DNA from: JBJXGE01 sp046154185
Lineage (GTDB): Bacteria > Planctomycetota > UBA8108 > UBA1146 > JAJFFE01
NCBI GenBank assembly: GCA_046154185.1
Contig: JBJXGE010000009.1
Coordinates: forward strand, 186,001-250,000
DNA length: 64,000 nucleotides
Direction of reading: 5' to 3'
Part shown: one piece after another, positions 26,546-36,259 of the stretch
How positions within the stretch are numbered: position 1 is the stretch's first letter
Layout of the letters: every line of letters starts with the position of its first letter
Program-made: the position numbers and the translations under genes
Notes under the pieces: generated by a model
What the model saw: the letters and a program-made list of their open reading frames with translations, nothing else
Told to the model about the DNA's origin: nothing
The model's database searches: none

Positions 26546-28534
26546 TCAGCGGTCGGTCTTGGCCTGCGGCGCGCGCGCGCGATTCCATGCCGGCCAGAAA
26601 CGAATCTCATATACTGGTATCGGCAGTCGCCGATTTGTATCCGCCAGTGCGGCACGAAAGTCCTGATCCTTAGTGGGATCGATCCACCACGCGTGGTGCA
26701 AATGCTCGAACGTTCCGAGCCGGAATCCCCCCCACTTTGGCATCGAAAATCGATTCGTGTGTACGATGCGCTGCGCCGAAACGAACCAAGTCAACGCCCA
26801 AGGATGTAATGGATAGATGATGCCGTCGATCTGGCGCACGAGCGCGGCTCGTCGCACGGGATCGTGCTCGGCATTGTATTCATCGCACAATTTATCGACT
26901 TCGGGATGACGAAAAGCTGTCACGTTGTTGCTTGTTTGTGCAGCGATCGAGCTGTGCCAAGCCGTTTCAGGCGTCGGCAAGAGACTCGGTTGCCACATGA
27001 ACTCCGCAATGTCGTAGTTCTTCTCCTGAATGTTCTTGAGCACGACGGCCGGCACAAGAAGCTGCAGATCGAGCCGCACTCCGAGTTTCTTGCAGGCTTC
27101 TTGGTACAGAGTTAGCCAAGGCTCTGAAGTCTTGGATCGATACGTCAACACAAACTTGAGTTCGTGCCCGTCTCTAACACGTACGCCGTTTGAGTTGAGT
27201 TCGGTCCAGCCCGCGCCGCGGAGCAATTCATCGGCGCGAGCTTCGCTGTATTCGACCGGCTGGTTGGCGGGATTCGCGTAGAGGCCGCCCTGCCAGTAAC
27301 TCGACAGACGCTCATACTCGTTATTGAACAGCTTTTCGATAAAGGTCCGGCGATCGAGCAGATGCGCGAGCGCCTGGCGTACTCGCACATCGTCAAGCGG
27401 CGGGCGACCCATGTTGAATGCTAAGCCCGCAATTCCAACCGGCGCGTCATTGCAAATTCTTCGGCGAACGATCAAGCCCCGTTGAATACTCTCGTGTGCT
27501 GGCAGCTCCTCGGCAAACCACTTCGCTTTCGACGGAAAGAAATAATCGATGTCACCGCGTTTCACGAGTTCGTTCGCCGCCATGTCATCGCGAATGAAGC
27601 GAATCTTATAGCTGTCGAAATTGAACAGCCCGGTCCAAGCGGGGTTCTTTGCGCCCCACCAATTTGGCACACGCCGCAACGTCAACGACTCGCCACTCTT
27701 CACGTCGTCTGCACGGAGTTCGTACGGACCGCTACCCAAGTGCGGGAGGAACTGAAATCGTTCCAAGTACTCCGCACCGCTAAGTTCCGCAATGATTTTT
27801 GCCGGAAGGATGGCAAGTTCGCCGGCGAGGAGGAATGCGCGCCAATCCGGCTGCTGCAGGCGAATCTCGATGAGGTATTTCGATAACGCGGTTGCCGTTA
27901 GTTTCTCATAGCTAAGGGCCGCCGGGTCTAGAATGTCCTTATTGACACGGAGCCGCCATGTGGCGACGTAGTCATCCGCCGTGATTTCGCTGCCGTCATG
28001 CCAACGAGCCGCCGGGTTGATGCGAAACCGCAGGCAGCTGCGATCCGGGGAAATCCACCAATGGGTTGCGATGACGGGGATCGGTTCCAGCGTCGCGGAG
28101 TGCAGCGTAATCAACGATTGATAACAAAGATCGCGAAGTATCCGAGCCATAGCGTTATTCGAATTCTGGCCGACCAGTCGCAGCGTCGGCGGCCAATCCA
28201 CGCCGCGCAAGGTGACTGCCCCACCCGCCACCGCCTCGGCGCTTCCTTGCGCCAAGAACCGGATTCGAGTTTGCCAGCCGTCGCCCGTGAAACCCGGTCC
28301 GCCCAATTCCGGTGGAACCGACTTGTCGCCATCTTGGGGGTCCCACGTGTAGCTGACTTCGGGAATCGTCAGATCGAGAATCGCCGCGTCGCTCGGTGGC
28401 GCGGTCGGTGGATTCGAACAGGCGTTGCTACTGAACTGGAGGGAGACCGCGAGGACGAAGCCAAGAATGGCGCCCCGCGAACTTAGCTTGAGAATCATCC
28501 ACTTGGCGATCGAAGACTGAGAATACGCGTCCAT
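26546..28534 (-). CDS. Peptide-binding protein, SBP family 5 (set 1)
   Basis: A 662-residue extracytoplasmic binding protein. The N-terminal hydrophobic segment ends at a Cys (NACSN, about residue 39), suggesting a lipoprotein. An extra N-terminal region of about 90 residues precedes the family 5 core, which shows the characteristic RFRINPAARWHDGSEITADD and DDVRVRQALAHLLDRRTF. The start at 28534 has GAGAGG 6 bases upstream. Closest overall to the YejA/OppA group; the ligand cannot be read from the sequence. It heads transporter set 1. Confidence 0.88.
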   Translation of the reverse strand: MDAYSQSSIAKWMILKLSSRGAILGFVLAVSLQFSSNACSNPPTAPPSDAAILDLTIPEVSYTWDPQDGDKSVPPELGGPGFTGDGWQTRIRFLAQGSAEAVAGGAVTLRGVDWPPTLRLVGQNSNNAMARILRDLCYQSLITLHSATLEPIPVIATHWWISPDRSCLRFRINPAARWHDGSEITADDYVATWRLRVNKDILDPAALSYEKLTATALSKYLIEIRLQQPDWRAFLLAGELAILPAKIIAELSGAEYLERFQFLPHLGSGPYELRADDVKSGESLTLRRVPNWWGAKNPAWTGLFNFDSYKIRFIRDDMAANELVKRGDIDYFFPSKAKWFAEELPAHESIQRGLIVRRRICNDAPVGIAGLAFNMGRPPLDDVRVRQALAHLLDRRTFIEKLFNNEYERLSSYWQGGLYANPANQPVEYSEARADELLRGAGWTELNSNGVRVRDGHELKFVLTYRSKTSEPWLTLYQEACKKLGVRLDLQLLVPAVVLKNIQEKNYDIAEFMWQPSLLPTPETAWHSSIAAQTSNNVTAFRHPEVDKLCDEYNAEHDPVRRAALVRQIDGIIYPLHPWALTWFVSAQRIVHTNRFSMPKWGGFRLGTFEHLHHAWWIDPTKDQDFRAALADTNRRLPIPVYEIRFWPAWNRARAPQAKTDR

Positions 28535-28703
28535 TGTGACCTCTCGGCGTTTGGTCGAGCCGCAGCGAGACGTCCTGCCGCGGAGTCGCGTCGACCTCGC
28601 GCTCGCCCCAAACGAAGAAACGCGGGGCTTGGGTCCCCGCGTCTTCGAAATCTCGCGCCCTCGCGGGCGACTGGGCGCGCGGCACGCACCAATCGGCGTG
28701 CTG

Positions 28704-28928
28704 TTAAGCTTTCTTGGTCTCGGCCGCTGGCGCTTCTTCCTTCTTCTTCTCTTTTTTCTTCGCGCGTTTCACTTTGACGATGCGCGTTTTCGGTAATCCA
28801 AAGGGGCTCGAACTGCCCGCAGTGAAACGGCCGAGTCGCGAGAGTTCGGCGATCCGCTCGACGCGCGTTAGCACGTTCCGGCTTCGCGACATTCCAGCTT
28901 TTGAGCGCAGCGTTTTATCGACAGACAT
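28704..28928 (-). CDS. PVC-type small basic protein
   Basis: A 74-residue, strongly basic protein beginning MSVDKTLRSK, with SRNVLTRVERI in the first half and FGLPKTRIVKVKR followed by a Lys-rich tail. This matches the short small basic protein family I know from Verrucomicrobia, Chlamydiae and Planctomycetes, whose function is not established (a ribosome or nucleic-acid link has been suspected from its charge). GGAGG lies 8 bases before the ATG at 28928, which decides against the in-frame start at 28949. It stands between the YbhN-type gene and transporter set 1. Confidence 0.88.
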   Translation of the reverse strand: MSVDKTLRSKAGMSRSRNVLTRVERIAELSRLGRFTAGSSSPFGLPKTRIVKVKRAKKKEKKKEEAPAAETKKA

Positions 28929-29036
28929 GGAAAAATCCTCCGCGAGCAAGATCTCAAGTTGGCGACAATTCGGGCACGAACTATAACCAATGGCGACCCT
29001 GCGAGCAAGCGGAGCGGCGTCCGAATCTGACGATGG

Positions 29037-30116
29037 CTACGGCGCGCTCGCAGCCGCCGGTCGGTCGTTTTGACGATCGGCGGATTCGGCATCGCTCGAC
29101 TCGAAGACGGCATGCTCGAGTCCCTCGCCAATACCCTCTTGCGCCTGTTCTAAAGACGCCAAGATATCGCGACGACCACGCAGATAGAAAACCAGCCCCA
29201 AAAGTCCCCAGAAAATCCACGTCAGACGGATGAGCGCCGCAATCTCGAGTCCTTCCGAATGTCCGACTTGTCCGATCAAGCCGTAGTAGGTGCGGAACAG
29301 CTCATCGTACGCCCATTCGCCAACACCGAGTCCGCCCGGAGTGATCGGCAGTGCGAAAGCGAGTTGCCCAACCGGAATCAGAAACAAATATGACAAGAAC
29401 GAAGGCGCCTCGCCGAGCAGTGCAATTGCAAGCAGTGTGTGTGTCGCCACGAACCCGAGATGATTGAGGACTGACAACGCAATGGACCCGAAAAAGATCC
29501 GACGGCGGCGGCCCCTCAACATCCAAAGCGATTCAACGAGTCGGCGCAGGACGCGCGACGCCGGCAAGCAGTTGAGAAAGCGGTCGACGCCAGGTCGACG
29601 CCAAAAACTCTCCCAAGACAAGAGCGCGCCGCCAGCGAGAATTCCGACGATGAGGCTCGCGAGCAAGTAACCTAATCCGCGCAGCGTCGGATCAGCGGTG
29701 AGCACTTTCCAATTCAAGATGAGGGCTACACCGCCGAGCATCATCAAGCTCACGAGGCCGACAATTCGATCGAGCACGACCGATAGCACCGCCTGCGCAC
29801 GCCGATTCGGCGACTCTCGCGCGATGTAATAAGCCTTGATCAAGTCTCCCCCCGTCGAGCCAAAGGCGACTTGATTGAAGAATAGCCCGATCATGCCCAG
29901 CCGCAGCGCGTCGCGAAATTTGGCAGGCACACCGAGTGCTTGAATCAAGAACTTCCAGCGCACCACCGTCACCAAAAAACACGCAAAAAACAACAATTGC
30001 GCCGCGACGAAATACCCCCAGCGTTGCCGGACGTCGCTCAGCTTATTGAGATCAAACTTGTCGGAAGTCACCAGCCAGACCACGAGCCCGACGCCGACCG
30101 CGAGCTTCACGATCAT
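29037..30116 (-). CDS. YbhN / lysylphosphatidylglycerol-synthase-like membrane protein
   Basis: A 359-residue protein with about eight hydrophobic segments and the family signatures NQVAFGSTGGDLIKAYYIARES and PGGLGVGEWAYDELF. This membrane family (UPF0104) includes the flippase part of lysylphosphatidylglycerol synthase, but most members have no known substrate and this one lacks the synthase domain. The C-terminal tail is Ala/Glu-rich. The first ATG is at 30116; the frame continues upstream without another ATG close by. A lipid or glycolipid transport role is inference. Confidence 0.8.
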   Translation of the reverse strand: MIVKLAVGVGLVVWLVTSDKFDLNKLSDVRQRWGYFVAAQLLFFACFLVTVVRWKFLIQALGVPAKFRDALRLGMIGLFFNQVAFGSTGGDLIKAYYIARESPNRRAQAVLSVVLDRIVGLVSLMMLGGVALILNWKVLTADPTLRGLGYLLASLIVGILAGGALLSWESFWRRPGVDRFLNCLPASRVLRRLVESLWMLRGRRRRIFFGSIALSVLNHLGFVATHTLLAIALLGEAPSFLSYLFLIPVGQLAFALPITPGGLGVGEWAYDELFRTYYGLIGQVGHSEGLEIAALIRLTWIFWGLLGLVFYLRGRRDILASLEQAQEGIGEGLEHAVFESSDAESADRQNDRPAAASAP

Positions 30117-30240
30117 CAGCCAGTGCGACTTGTGCTGCGTCTTGGGGTCGGCGGTGGAGCTAACGCTTGCGGCGATGTCGATGGCCTTCCGGGAAAGTCG
30201 GTTTGCTAACTATTCTCCGCGTGTGGCGGAAGACGATGCT

Positions 30241-30945
30241 TCAGGGTTGCTGGATCGCTTCCGGATGTTGCTGCAACCACGTCCGCCAGGAGTTTTCATC
30301 CGTTATCGCGTACTCAGCGCCCGTCAACTCAACGGCGGCGCGATGCGCTTGAAAACGTACACTCGCGTCCTCGTGCCGATCGAGAAACACTGCGATCAGG
30401 GGCGGCGCCCACGTCTGCGGAGCGTCGGCGCTTTCACGCGCGCAACGCATGGTCTTGACCAGCTCGATGCGCGTTTGCGTATCGTCTTCTCGCTGTACGC
30501 ACTCGGCCAGCAATTCACGATGCGGACCAAGCGGCAAGTCTCTCAGGGACTGTATCGCGACGAGTCGCACCAAACGCGCTTCGTCGTCGTCGCGAATGGC
30601 CCCCGCCACGAGTTTCGCTGCACAATCGAATTCGCCCTGCACCGCGAGCGCCACGATTTGCGACCGCAAAGTGGTGTCTTTTTCGTAGTTCGTATCCTGA
30701 TTCCGATCGAATCGTTGGAGGAAGAATTGTTCCAGTCGGGCGCGCGTTTCCGCGTGCTTTGCTCGCGGTGGAATGAGCTTGCGCACGATTTGTTCAATGC
30801 GCCGAAGTTTCTTCGTTCGAGTTTTCAGGTCGCCGCTGGCTGCCAGCTCCAACGTCGACTCGACACCGGCGCAACCGACCAGAGCGCAGCTCAAAAGCAG
30901 TGCGACCCATCGGCGCGAGACACAAGACGAGCCGGTCATGAACAT
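30241..30945 (-). CDS. Lipoprotein with HEAT-like repeats
   Basis: A 234-residue protein with a lipoprotein signal peptide (ALLLSCALVGC; Cys at about residue 25). Helical repeats follow, resembling HEAT motifs, such as RSQIVALAVQGEFDCAAKLV and RLVRLVAIQSLRDLPLG. No catalytic motif is seen. ATG codons at 30945 and 30939 are both possible; AGGTG fits the second better. It lies between transporter set 2 and the YbhN-type gene. A second lipoprotein of similar build lies at 52546-52968. Confidence 0.7.
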   Translation of the reverse strand: MFMTGSSCVSRRWVALLLSCALVGCAGVESTLELAASGDLKTRTKKLRRIEQIVRKLIPPRAKHAETRARLEQFFLQRFDRNQDTNYEKDTTLRSQIVALAVQGEFDCAAKLVAGAIRDDDEARLVRLVAIQSLRDLPLGPHRELLAECVQREDDTQTRIELVKTMRCARESADAPQTWAPPLIAVFLDRHEDASVRFQAHRAAVELTGAEYAITDENSWRTWLQQHPEAIQQP

Positions 30946-31053
30946 TTCACCTGTCGGCGGACACTAGTACTTTCTCGGGCGGCCAGGAGGCGTCGGAGAG
31001 AATAGCGGCGGCCAGGTCACCCATCCAGGCCGGTGGTCACACGCATCCTTCCA

Positions 31054-32358
31054 TCATTCTCTGCCGCGCAGGCGCGGATCGAGCGCATCGCGGAGACCGT
31101 CGCCGAGAATGTTGAGCGCCAACAGCGTGCTCGCCATCGCCGCCGCGGGACCGACGACGAGCCACCAGTACGTGCGCAGTGGGCTCACGGCCTCCATCGA
31201 GTCGACGGCGAGCAGTCCCCAACTTACTTTCGGCGCTTCGATCCCCAAGCCGAGAAAGGACAAAAATGCCTCAAACAACATCACGGCGGGAATGGTGAGG
31301 GTCAAGTACACGATGACGATCGGCAGCAGATTCGGCAGCAAGTGCGCGAAGAAGAGCCGCGTGCTGGACGCGCCGAGTCCACGTGTCGCCTCCATGAACT
31401 CGCGATGCTTGAGCGTCAAGACTTGTCCGCGCACCACGCGCGCCATGGTCAACCAAAAAAATCCACCGATCACGAAATAGAGTATGACCTCTCGATCGAT
31501 ACCGTACTGCTCTTCGAGCGCGATCCGGTGGCTATTAACGATCGTGACCAGAAAGATCACGACAAAGATGAAAGGAATCGAATAGAGTCCATCGACGATC
31601 CGCATCAGCAAATTGTCGCACCACCCACCGACGAGACCGGCCACCGCCCCGTAGGACACGCCAATGCACAAGCTGCACAGCGTCGCGGCCAGCGCAGCGA
31701 GAAACGAAGTGCGACTCCCCCACAGGATGCGCGCGAGCAAATCGCGCCCCTTCGCATCCGTTCCCAGATAATGACCGGTTTGCCACAATCCAAAGATGCT
31801 GCCGCGGAGACTGAGCAACGAACGATCGAGTGAGTTGAGCGACCAGTACTCATTCTCACTGCGAATTTCGCCGAGTTCGAGCCCGGGAAAAGTGCTGCGA
31901 ATCTCTGCTGCCAAATGGTTCTTTCGAGTCTCGAAGTCGTCGACTAGCAGCGGAATCGCAAACGAGAGTTCGGTCGCGCCGGTGGCGGTCTTCTCTTCCG
32001 CGAGCCAGGTCGGTTCGCGCCCGAGACTCGCGCGAATGACTTTGGTCAGCGCAGATTGATCCGGCCCTGCGAGCTGCTGGCCCGAAGGTGTCACCAGCGT
32101 GAAAACGGTTCGGTATTGCCAACCCAGATCGCCGAGATGTCGCCAAGGCGGGATCGGCGGTGACGGTTCACGCGCAAGTTGCAACGCGATCGGCGAAGGC
32201 AGTGGCAACACTGGCGCTAAGAAGCTGAGTCCTGCAAAACCGACCACAAACAAGAAGCTCCACCAAGCCCAACGATTGCGGCGTAGGCGGTCAAAGGCAT
32301 CTCGCCACAAGCTGACACTCCGTTTGCGGTCATGCAGCTCTGGCTGCTGGGCTTTCAT
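31054..32358 (-). CDS. Peptide ABC transporter permease, OppC-like with large insert (set 2)
   Basis: A 434-residue OppC-class permease, well above the usual 300. The first membrane segment (about 32-52) is followed by an unusually long periplasmic stretch (about 55-200) without similarity I can name. The permease core begins at GHYLGTDAKGRDLLARIL. The EAA loop is LKHREFMEATRGLGASSTRLFF. A further charged insertion (HRIALEEQYGIDRE) separates two core helices. It starts 4 bases after the OppB-class gene. Confidence 0.88.
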   Translation of the reverse strand: MKAQQPELHDRKRSVSLWRDAFDRLRRNRWAWWSFLFVVGFAGLSFLAPVLPLPSPIALQLAREPSPPIPPWRHLGDLGWQYRTVFTLVTPSGQQLAGPDQSALTKVIRASLGREPTWLAEEKTATGATELSFAIPLLVDDFETRKNHLAAEIRSTFPGLELGEIRSENEYWSLNSLDRSLLSLRGSIFGLWQTGHYLGTDAKGRDLLARILWGSRTSFLAALAATLCSLCIGVSYGAVAGLVGGWCDNLLMRIVDGLYSIPFIFVVIFLVTIVNSHRIALEEQYGIDREVILYFVIGGFFWLTMARVVRGQVLTLKHREFMEATRGLGASSTRLFFAHLLPNLLPIVIVYLTLTIPAVMLFEAFLSFLGLGIEAPKVSWGLLAVDSMEAVSPLRTYWWLVVGPAAAMASTLLALNILGDGLRDALDPRLRGRE

Positions 32359-32362
32359 CGGG

Positions 32363-33349
32363 TTACTGCTCTCGCAACTGAATTCTGGGATCGAGCAGCG
32401 TGTAGACCAGATCGACGAGCGTGTTGAGTCCGTAGACCAGCACGGTGTAGAGAATCGTCACACCCATCGCCAGCGTATAGTCCCGATTGAGTGCGCTGTT
32501 CACGAAATGCTGCCCGGTGCCGGGAATTCCAAACACCCGCTCGATCACAAGACTTCCGGTCAAGATTCCGGCTGTCGCGGGACCCAAGTAGGAAACGACT
32601 GGTAGCAAAGCGCCCTTGAGCGCATGACTCACGATCACCCGTCGAGGTGACAGTCCTTTTGCATGCGCGGTCCGAATGTAATCTTGGCTCAACACTTCGA
32701 GCAAACCGGTTCGGATGAGTCGTGCAATGTACGCCGCGTAAGGCGAACCCAACGCGATCGCCGGCAGAACAAGCTGACTCGGGGTCCCCCACCCGGCGGC
32801 AGGAAACAGCGGAATGAGAAACACGAATAGAATGATCAGCAACGCTGCGATCAGGAAATTCGGCAGCGCAATTCCAATAGTCGCCCACGTCCGCAGTGCG
32901 ATATCGATGGGGCGGCCGCGATAGAGCGCCGAGCCGACGCCGGCCGCGAACCCTAATACCACAGCCCAAAGCAACGCCGCGCTGCCGAGCGCGAGTGAAA
33001 TCGGCAACGACTGCGCGATGATGTCGTTGACCGTCAGATCGCGGTACCGAAAGGACGGCCCGAGGTCGCCGGTCAGCACGCCGCCGAAAACGCGCGTCCC
33101 GTCCCCCCCCAACCAACGCGCTCCGTGTGCATCGAGATTCAGAGGTCCAAGATACTGGAAGAACTGTTTGTAGAGCGGCCAGTCGAAGTGGTAGCGCGCT
33201 TCGATATTGCGTCGGATCGCGGGATTCAGCGAACGCTCGCCATCAAACGGTCCGCCTTTCACGGCTCGCATCAAGAAGAATGAAACCGTCACGACGGCGA
33301 GCACCGTGATGAGAAACCAGCCCGCGCGGCGGAAAAAAAACGAACTCAT
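32363..33349 (-). CDS. Peptide ABC transporter permease, OppB-like (set 2)
   Basis: A 328-residue OppB-class inner-membrane permease with six predicted helices, the periplasmic segment after helix 1, and the EAA loop DYIRTAHAKGLSPRRVIVSHALKGA. The ATG at 33349 overlaps the binding-protein stop as ATGA. Partner of the OppC-class protein encoded downstream. Confidence 0.92.
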   Translation of the reverse strand: MSSFFFRRAGWFLITVLAVVTVSFFLMRAVKGGPFDGERSLNPAIRRNIEARYHFDWPLYKQFFQYLGPLNLDAHGARWLGGDGTRVFGGVLTGDLGPSFRYRDLTVNDIIAQSLPISLALGSAALLWAVVLGFAAGVGSALYRGRPIDIALRTWATIGIALPNFLIAALLIILFVFLIPLFPAAGWGTPSQLVLPAIALGSPYAAYIARLIRTGLLEVLSQDYIRTAHAKGLSPRRVIVSHALKGALLPVVSYLGPATAGILTGSLVIERVFGIPGTGQHFVNSALNRDYTLAMGVTILYTVLVYGLNTLVDLVYTLLDPRIQLREQ

Positions 33350-35118
33350 CGGCGGTCCGCCACGCGCAGTCTTTGCGCCGCAAGCGAATAAAGGCCGCGC
33401 GCCGGACCGGTAGCGCGAACGTGCTGAAAAGACTCACCCGGCGCGGCCGACGGATACGCCGCGCGCACGGCCGTCAATTCCGCGTCGTCCATCCAGTACC
33501 AGAACTTCGGAAAGTGCACGTCGAGTATGTTCTCATGGAACCCGCCGAGCCGCGGACTCACCAGATTCTGAGACGCGTAGGTGAAGACCGGAATGATCGG
33601 CATTGCTTCGAGCAACAATCGCTCGGCCTGCTGCAAAAGCTCCATCCTGCGCGTCGGCGCCAACTCGAGCGCGGCGCGACGCAAGAGCGCGTCGTACTCA
33701 GGATCGCCCCAGCCTGTTTTGTTGTTCTCCCCACCCGTGACGAATAGGTCGAGAAACGAATTTGGATCGACATAGTCGCCGATCCAAGCCGAGCGGGAAA
33801 TGTCGTAGTCGAGACTCGATTGCGTATCGAGGTACACTTTCCACTCTTGATTGAGAAACTTGACGCGCACCCCGAGATGGCGGCGCCACGCCGTGCCAAT
33901 GACTTCGGCAATATCGCGATGTGCTTCGCTGTGGTTGTAGTGGATCTCGATGGTTGGAAACGGCGTCCCGCCCGGCCCGAAGCCAGCAGCCGCGAGCAGG
34001 CTTTGTGCCTCGAGCCGCGCTGACTCCTCACTCGCCGGCGGCGTCGCCGCACTCTGATAGGCGCTGATTCCAGGTGGCACTAAGCCGTAAATCGGAGTCT
34101 GCCCGCACTGAGTGATCTTGTCGCAAATCTCCTGGCGCGGAACTGTCAGCGAAAGCGCACGCCGAACTCGCGGGTCGCGGAGCGGACCCCGCGTGACATT
34201 GAGCCGAAAGAAGTAGCTGCCGAGGTAAGTGCGGGGCTTAAAATCTTCGCGCTGCATGAGGCGCGCGGCATGCATCATTGGCACGCGATCGATCCAGTCT
34301 GCCTGTCCGGTCAGGTAAAGATTGAGACCGGTCGAGTAGCTGTCGACCGCCAGCACATCGATGCTGCGCAGGGCGACGTTGTCGACATCCCAATAGCGAT
34401 CATTCCGTAGCAACCGAATGCGGTCATTGACGCGGCGTTCAACAATGCGAAACGGCCCATTCGTCACGAGGTGCTCGGGCTTGAGCCACTGGTACTCCCA
34501 GCCGTCGCCGAAACGCTCACGCGCGTTGGCGTGGCTGGCCGGATGAATTGGAAACAACGCGTAGAACGACAATAGGTCCAGAAAAAACGGTGTCGGCTGC
34601 TCGAGTTCAATTTCTAGGGTGGAGTCGTCGAGCGCCCGCAAACCGACGCTGTCAAAGGGCGGCAACGCGTCCGGCGCGGAGTGCGTGTACGCACGGGCGC
34701 CTCGCACGTACCACAGTTGATACGCGTACTCAGCGGCTGTCGCGGGATTGAGGAGCCGTTCCCAACTGTAGATGAAATCCTGCGCCGTCACAGGATCGCC
34801 ATTGCTCCAACGCGCGTTCGCGCGAATGCGAAACGTGTACGTCTTGCGATCATCCGAAACCTGCCATGACTCGGCTACTCCCGGGACCGGTTCGAGCGTG
34901 CGCGGGTGCATCACGACAAGCCCTTCGAAGATCGCCCGCAAGACCCGCCCTTCGGGAATTCCCGTGATCGTCGCTGGGTCGAGAGATTGGATCTCGGCGC
35001 CGTTATTGAACACAAAGTCGGCCGGTGCCTCGCCGGCGCTCCCCAAGATGCCAAGCGTGAGCGTGAACAGCATCAGCAGGAGCGCGGCGCCAGCAAGTTG
35101 TCTCGACCTGGTGCTCAC
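33346..35118 (-). CDS. Oligopeptide-binding protein OppA-like (set 2)
   Basis: A 590-residue secreted family 5 binding protein with an N-terminal signal peptide (about 1-30). The OppA-like opening FNNGAEIQSLDPATITGIPEG and the segment ANARWSNGDPVTAQDFIYSW are typical of true oligopeptide-binding proteins. The GTG start at 35118 is supported by GAGG 6 bases upstream. Only about 37 bases separate it from the end of set 3, so sets 3 and 2 may form one transcript. Confidence 0.92.
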   Translation of the reverse strand: MSTRSRQLAGAALLLMLFTLTLGILGSAGEAPADFVFNNGAEIQSLDPATITGIPEGRVLRAIFEGLVVMHPRTLEPVPGVAESWQVSDDRKTYTFRIRANARWSNGDPVTAQDFIYSWERLLNPATAAEYAYQLWYVRGARAYTHSAPDALPPFDSVGLRALDDSTLEIELEQPTPFFLDLLSFYALFPIHPASHANARERFGDGWEYQWLKPEHLVTNGPFRIVERRVNDRIRLLRNDRYWDVDNVALRSIDVLAVDSYSTGLNLYLTGQADWIDRVPMMHAARLMQREDFKPRTYLGSYFFRLNVTRGPLRDPRVRRALSLTVPRQEICDKITQCGQTPIYGLVPPGISAYQSAATPPASEESARLEAQSLLAAAGFGPGGTPFPTIEIHYNHSEAHRDIAEVIGTAWRRHLGVRVKFLNQEWKVYLDTQSSLDYDISRSAWIGDYVDPNSFLDLFVTGGENNKTGWGDPEYDALLRRAALELAPTRRMELLQQAERLLLEAMPIIPVFTYASQNLVSPRLGGFHENILDVHFPKFWYWMDDAELTAVRAAYPSAAPGESFQHVRATGPARGLYSLAAQRLRVADRR

Positions 35119-35155
35119 AGCGGACCTCTTCGTTACTCGGTAACGCGCCCAATCC

Positions 35156-36259
35156 TCACGTGCGATTGATCCGCGGATCTATAGCGTCGCGCAACGCATC
35201 TCCGACGAGGTTATAACTCAACACCGAGATGAAAATCGCGATGCAAGGCGGAAACATCATGTGCGAGGTCGTCTCCAGATTGTCTTTTGCGCTCTTGAGA
35301 ATTCCACCCCAAGAAGCCTGAGGCGGCGCCACGCCGAAACCGAGAAACGACAAGGCGCCTTCGAGGATAATCGCGTTCGCGATGCCGAAAGTCACCATGA
35401 CAAAGACGGGTGCAAGTGAATTCGGCAATAGGTGGTGCATCACGATGCGTGGCGCCGCGGCGCCGAGCGCCCGCGCGGCAATCGCGTACTCGGAATCTCG
35501 CTGCCGCATGAACTCGCCGCGCACAAAGCGCGCGATGCCTGTCCAACGGACGAAACCAATCACGATCATCACGTTCCAAATGCTCGGCGGGCGCCAAACC
35601 ACGATCGACAGAATCAGGAAAAACTCCGGGAAGCACTGCATGACCTCAATGAAACGGGAGATCAGAATATCAACGATCCCGCCAAAGTACCCCGCAAGCG
35701 CGCCGAAGAAGATGCCAATCACCGTCGCTATGCCGACGGAAACAAAACCCACCAAGAGAGACACCCGGGCGCCATAAATCATCCGCGCCAGCAGGTCGCG
35801 GCCGGTCTCATCCGTCCCCAGCCAGTGCTCCGATCCCGGCGGTTCTAGCACTCGTGACGACGTATCGTACGGTCCAAACGGGATGAGCGGCATCCACGCC
35901 CAATCGGCGGGGTCACGAGACGCGGCATCCGCGAACTCGAACTTGAAGTCGAAGGTCGCCTGATTGAATGGCGGCGATTTTTTCACCAACGCCTTGGCGA
36001 ACGGGATGTTCCAAGCGAATTCAACGATCGCCGGTGCGTAGATCTTGCCGTGATACCGACAAAGAACGGGTTGGTTGTTGGCCAAGACCGGAGCGAAAAA
36101 ACCAATCGCCAACAGAATTGCAACGAATACGAGCCCGTAGATTCCGAATCGCGAGCGACGAAAGTGGCTCCACGTGACACGAAATAAGCCAGGTGAGCGC
36201 CGGCTCATTCGTTGGGGCGTAGCCAACGCCGCTTCGGCTCTTTCATTCAGCGCCTTCAT
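35156..36259 (-). CDS. Peptide ABC transporter permease, YejE-like (set 3)
   Basis: A 367-residue OppC-class permease. Helix 1 (about 33-53) is followed by a periplasmic insertion of about 100 residues with the YejE-like CRYHGKIYAPAIVEF and HWLGTDETGRDLLARMI, then the core with EAA loop YAIAARALGAAAPRIVMHH. Its start overlaps the OppB-class stop by 4 bases. Confidence 0.9.
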   Translation of the reverse strand: MKALNERAEAALATPQRMSRRSPGLFRVTWSHFRRSRFGIYGLVFVAILLAIGFFAPVLANNQPVLCRYHGKIYAPAIVEFAWNIPFAKALVKKSPPFNQATFDFKFEFADAASRDPADWAWMPLIPFGPYDTSSRVLEPPGSEHWLGTDETGRDLLARMIYGARVSLLVGFVSVGIATVIGIFFGALAGYFGGIVDILISRFIEVMQCFPEFFLILSIVVWRPPSIWNVMIVIGFVRWTGIARFVRGEFMRQRDSEYAIAARALGAAAPRIVMHHLLPNSLAPVFVMVTFGIANAIILEGALSFLGFGVAPPQASWGGILKSAKDNLETTSHMMFPPCIAIFISVLSYNLVGDALRDAIDPRINRT

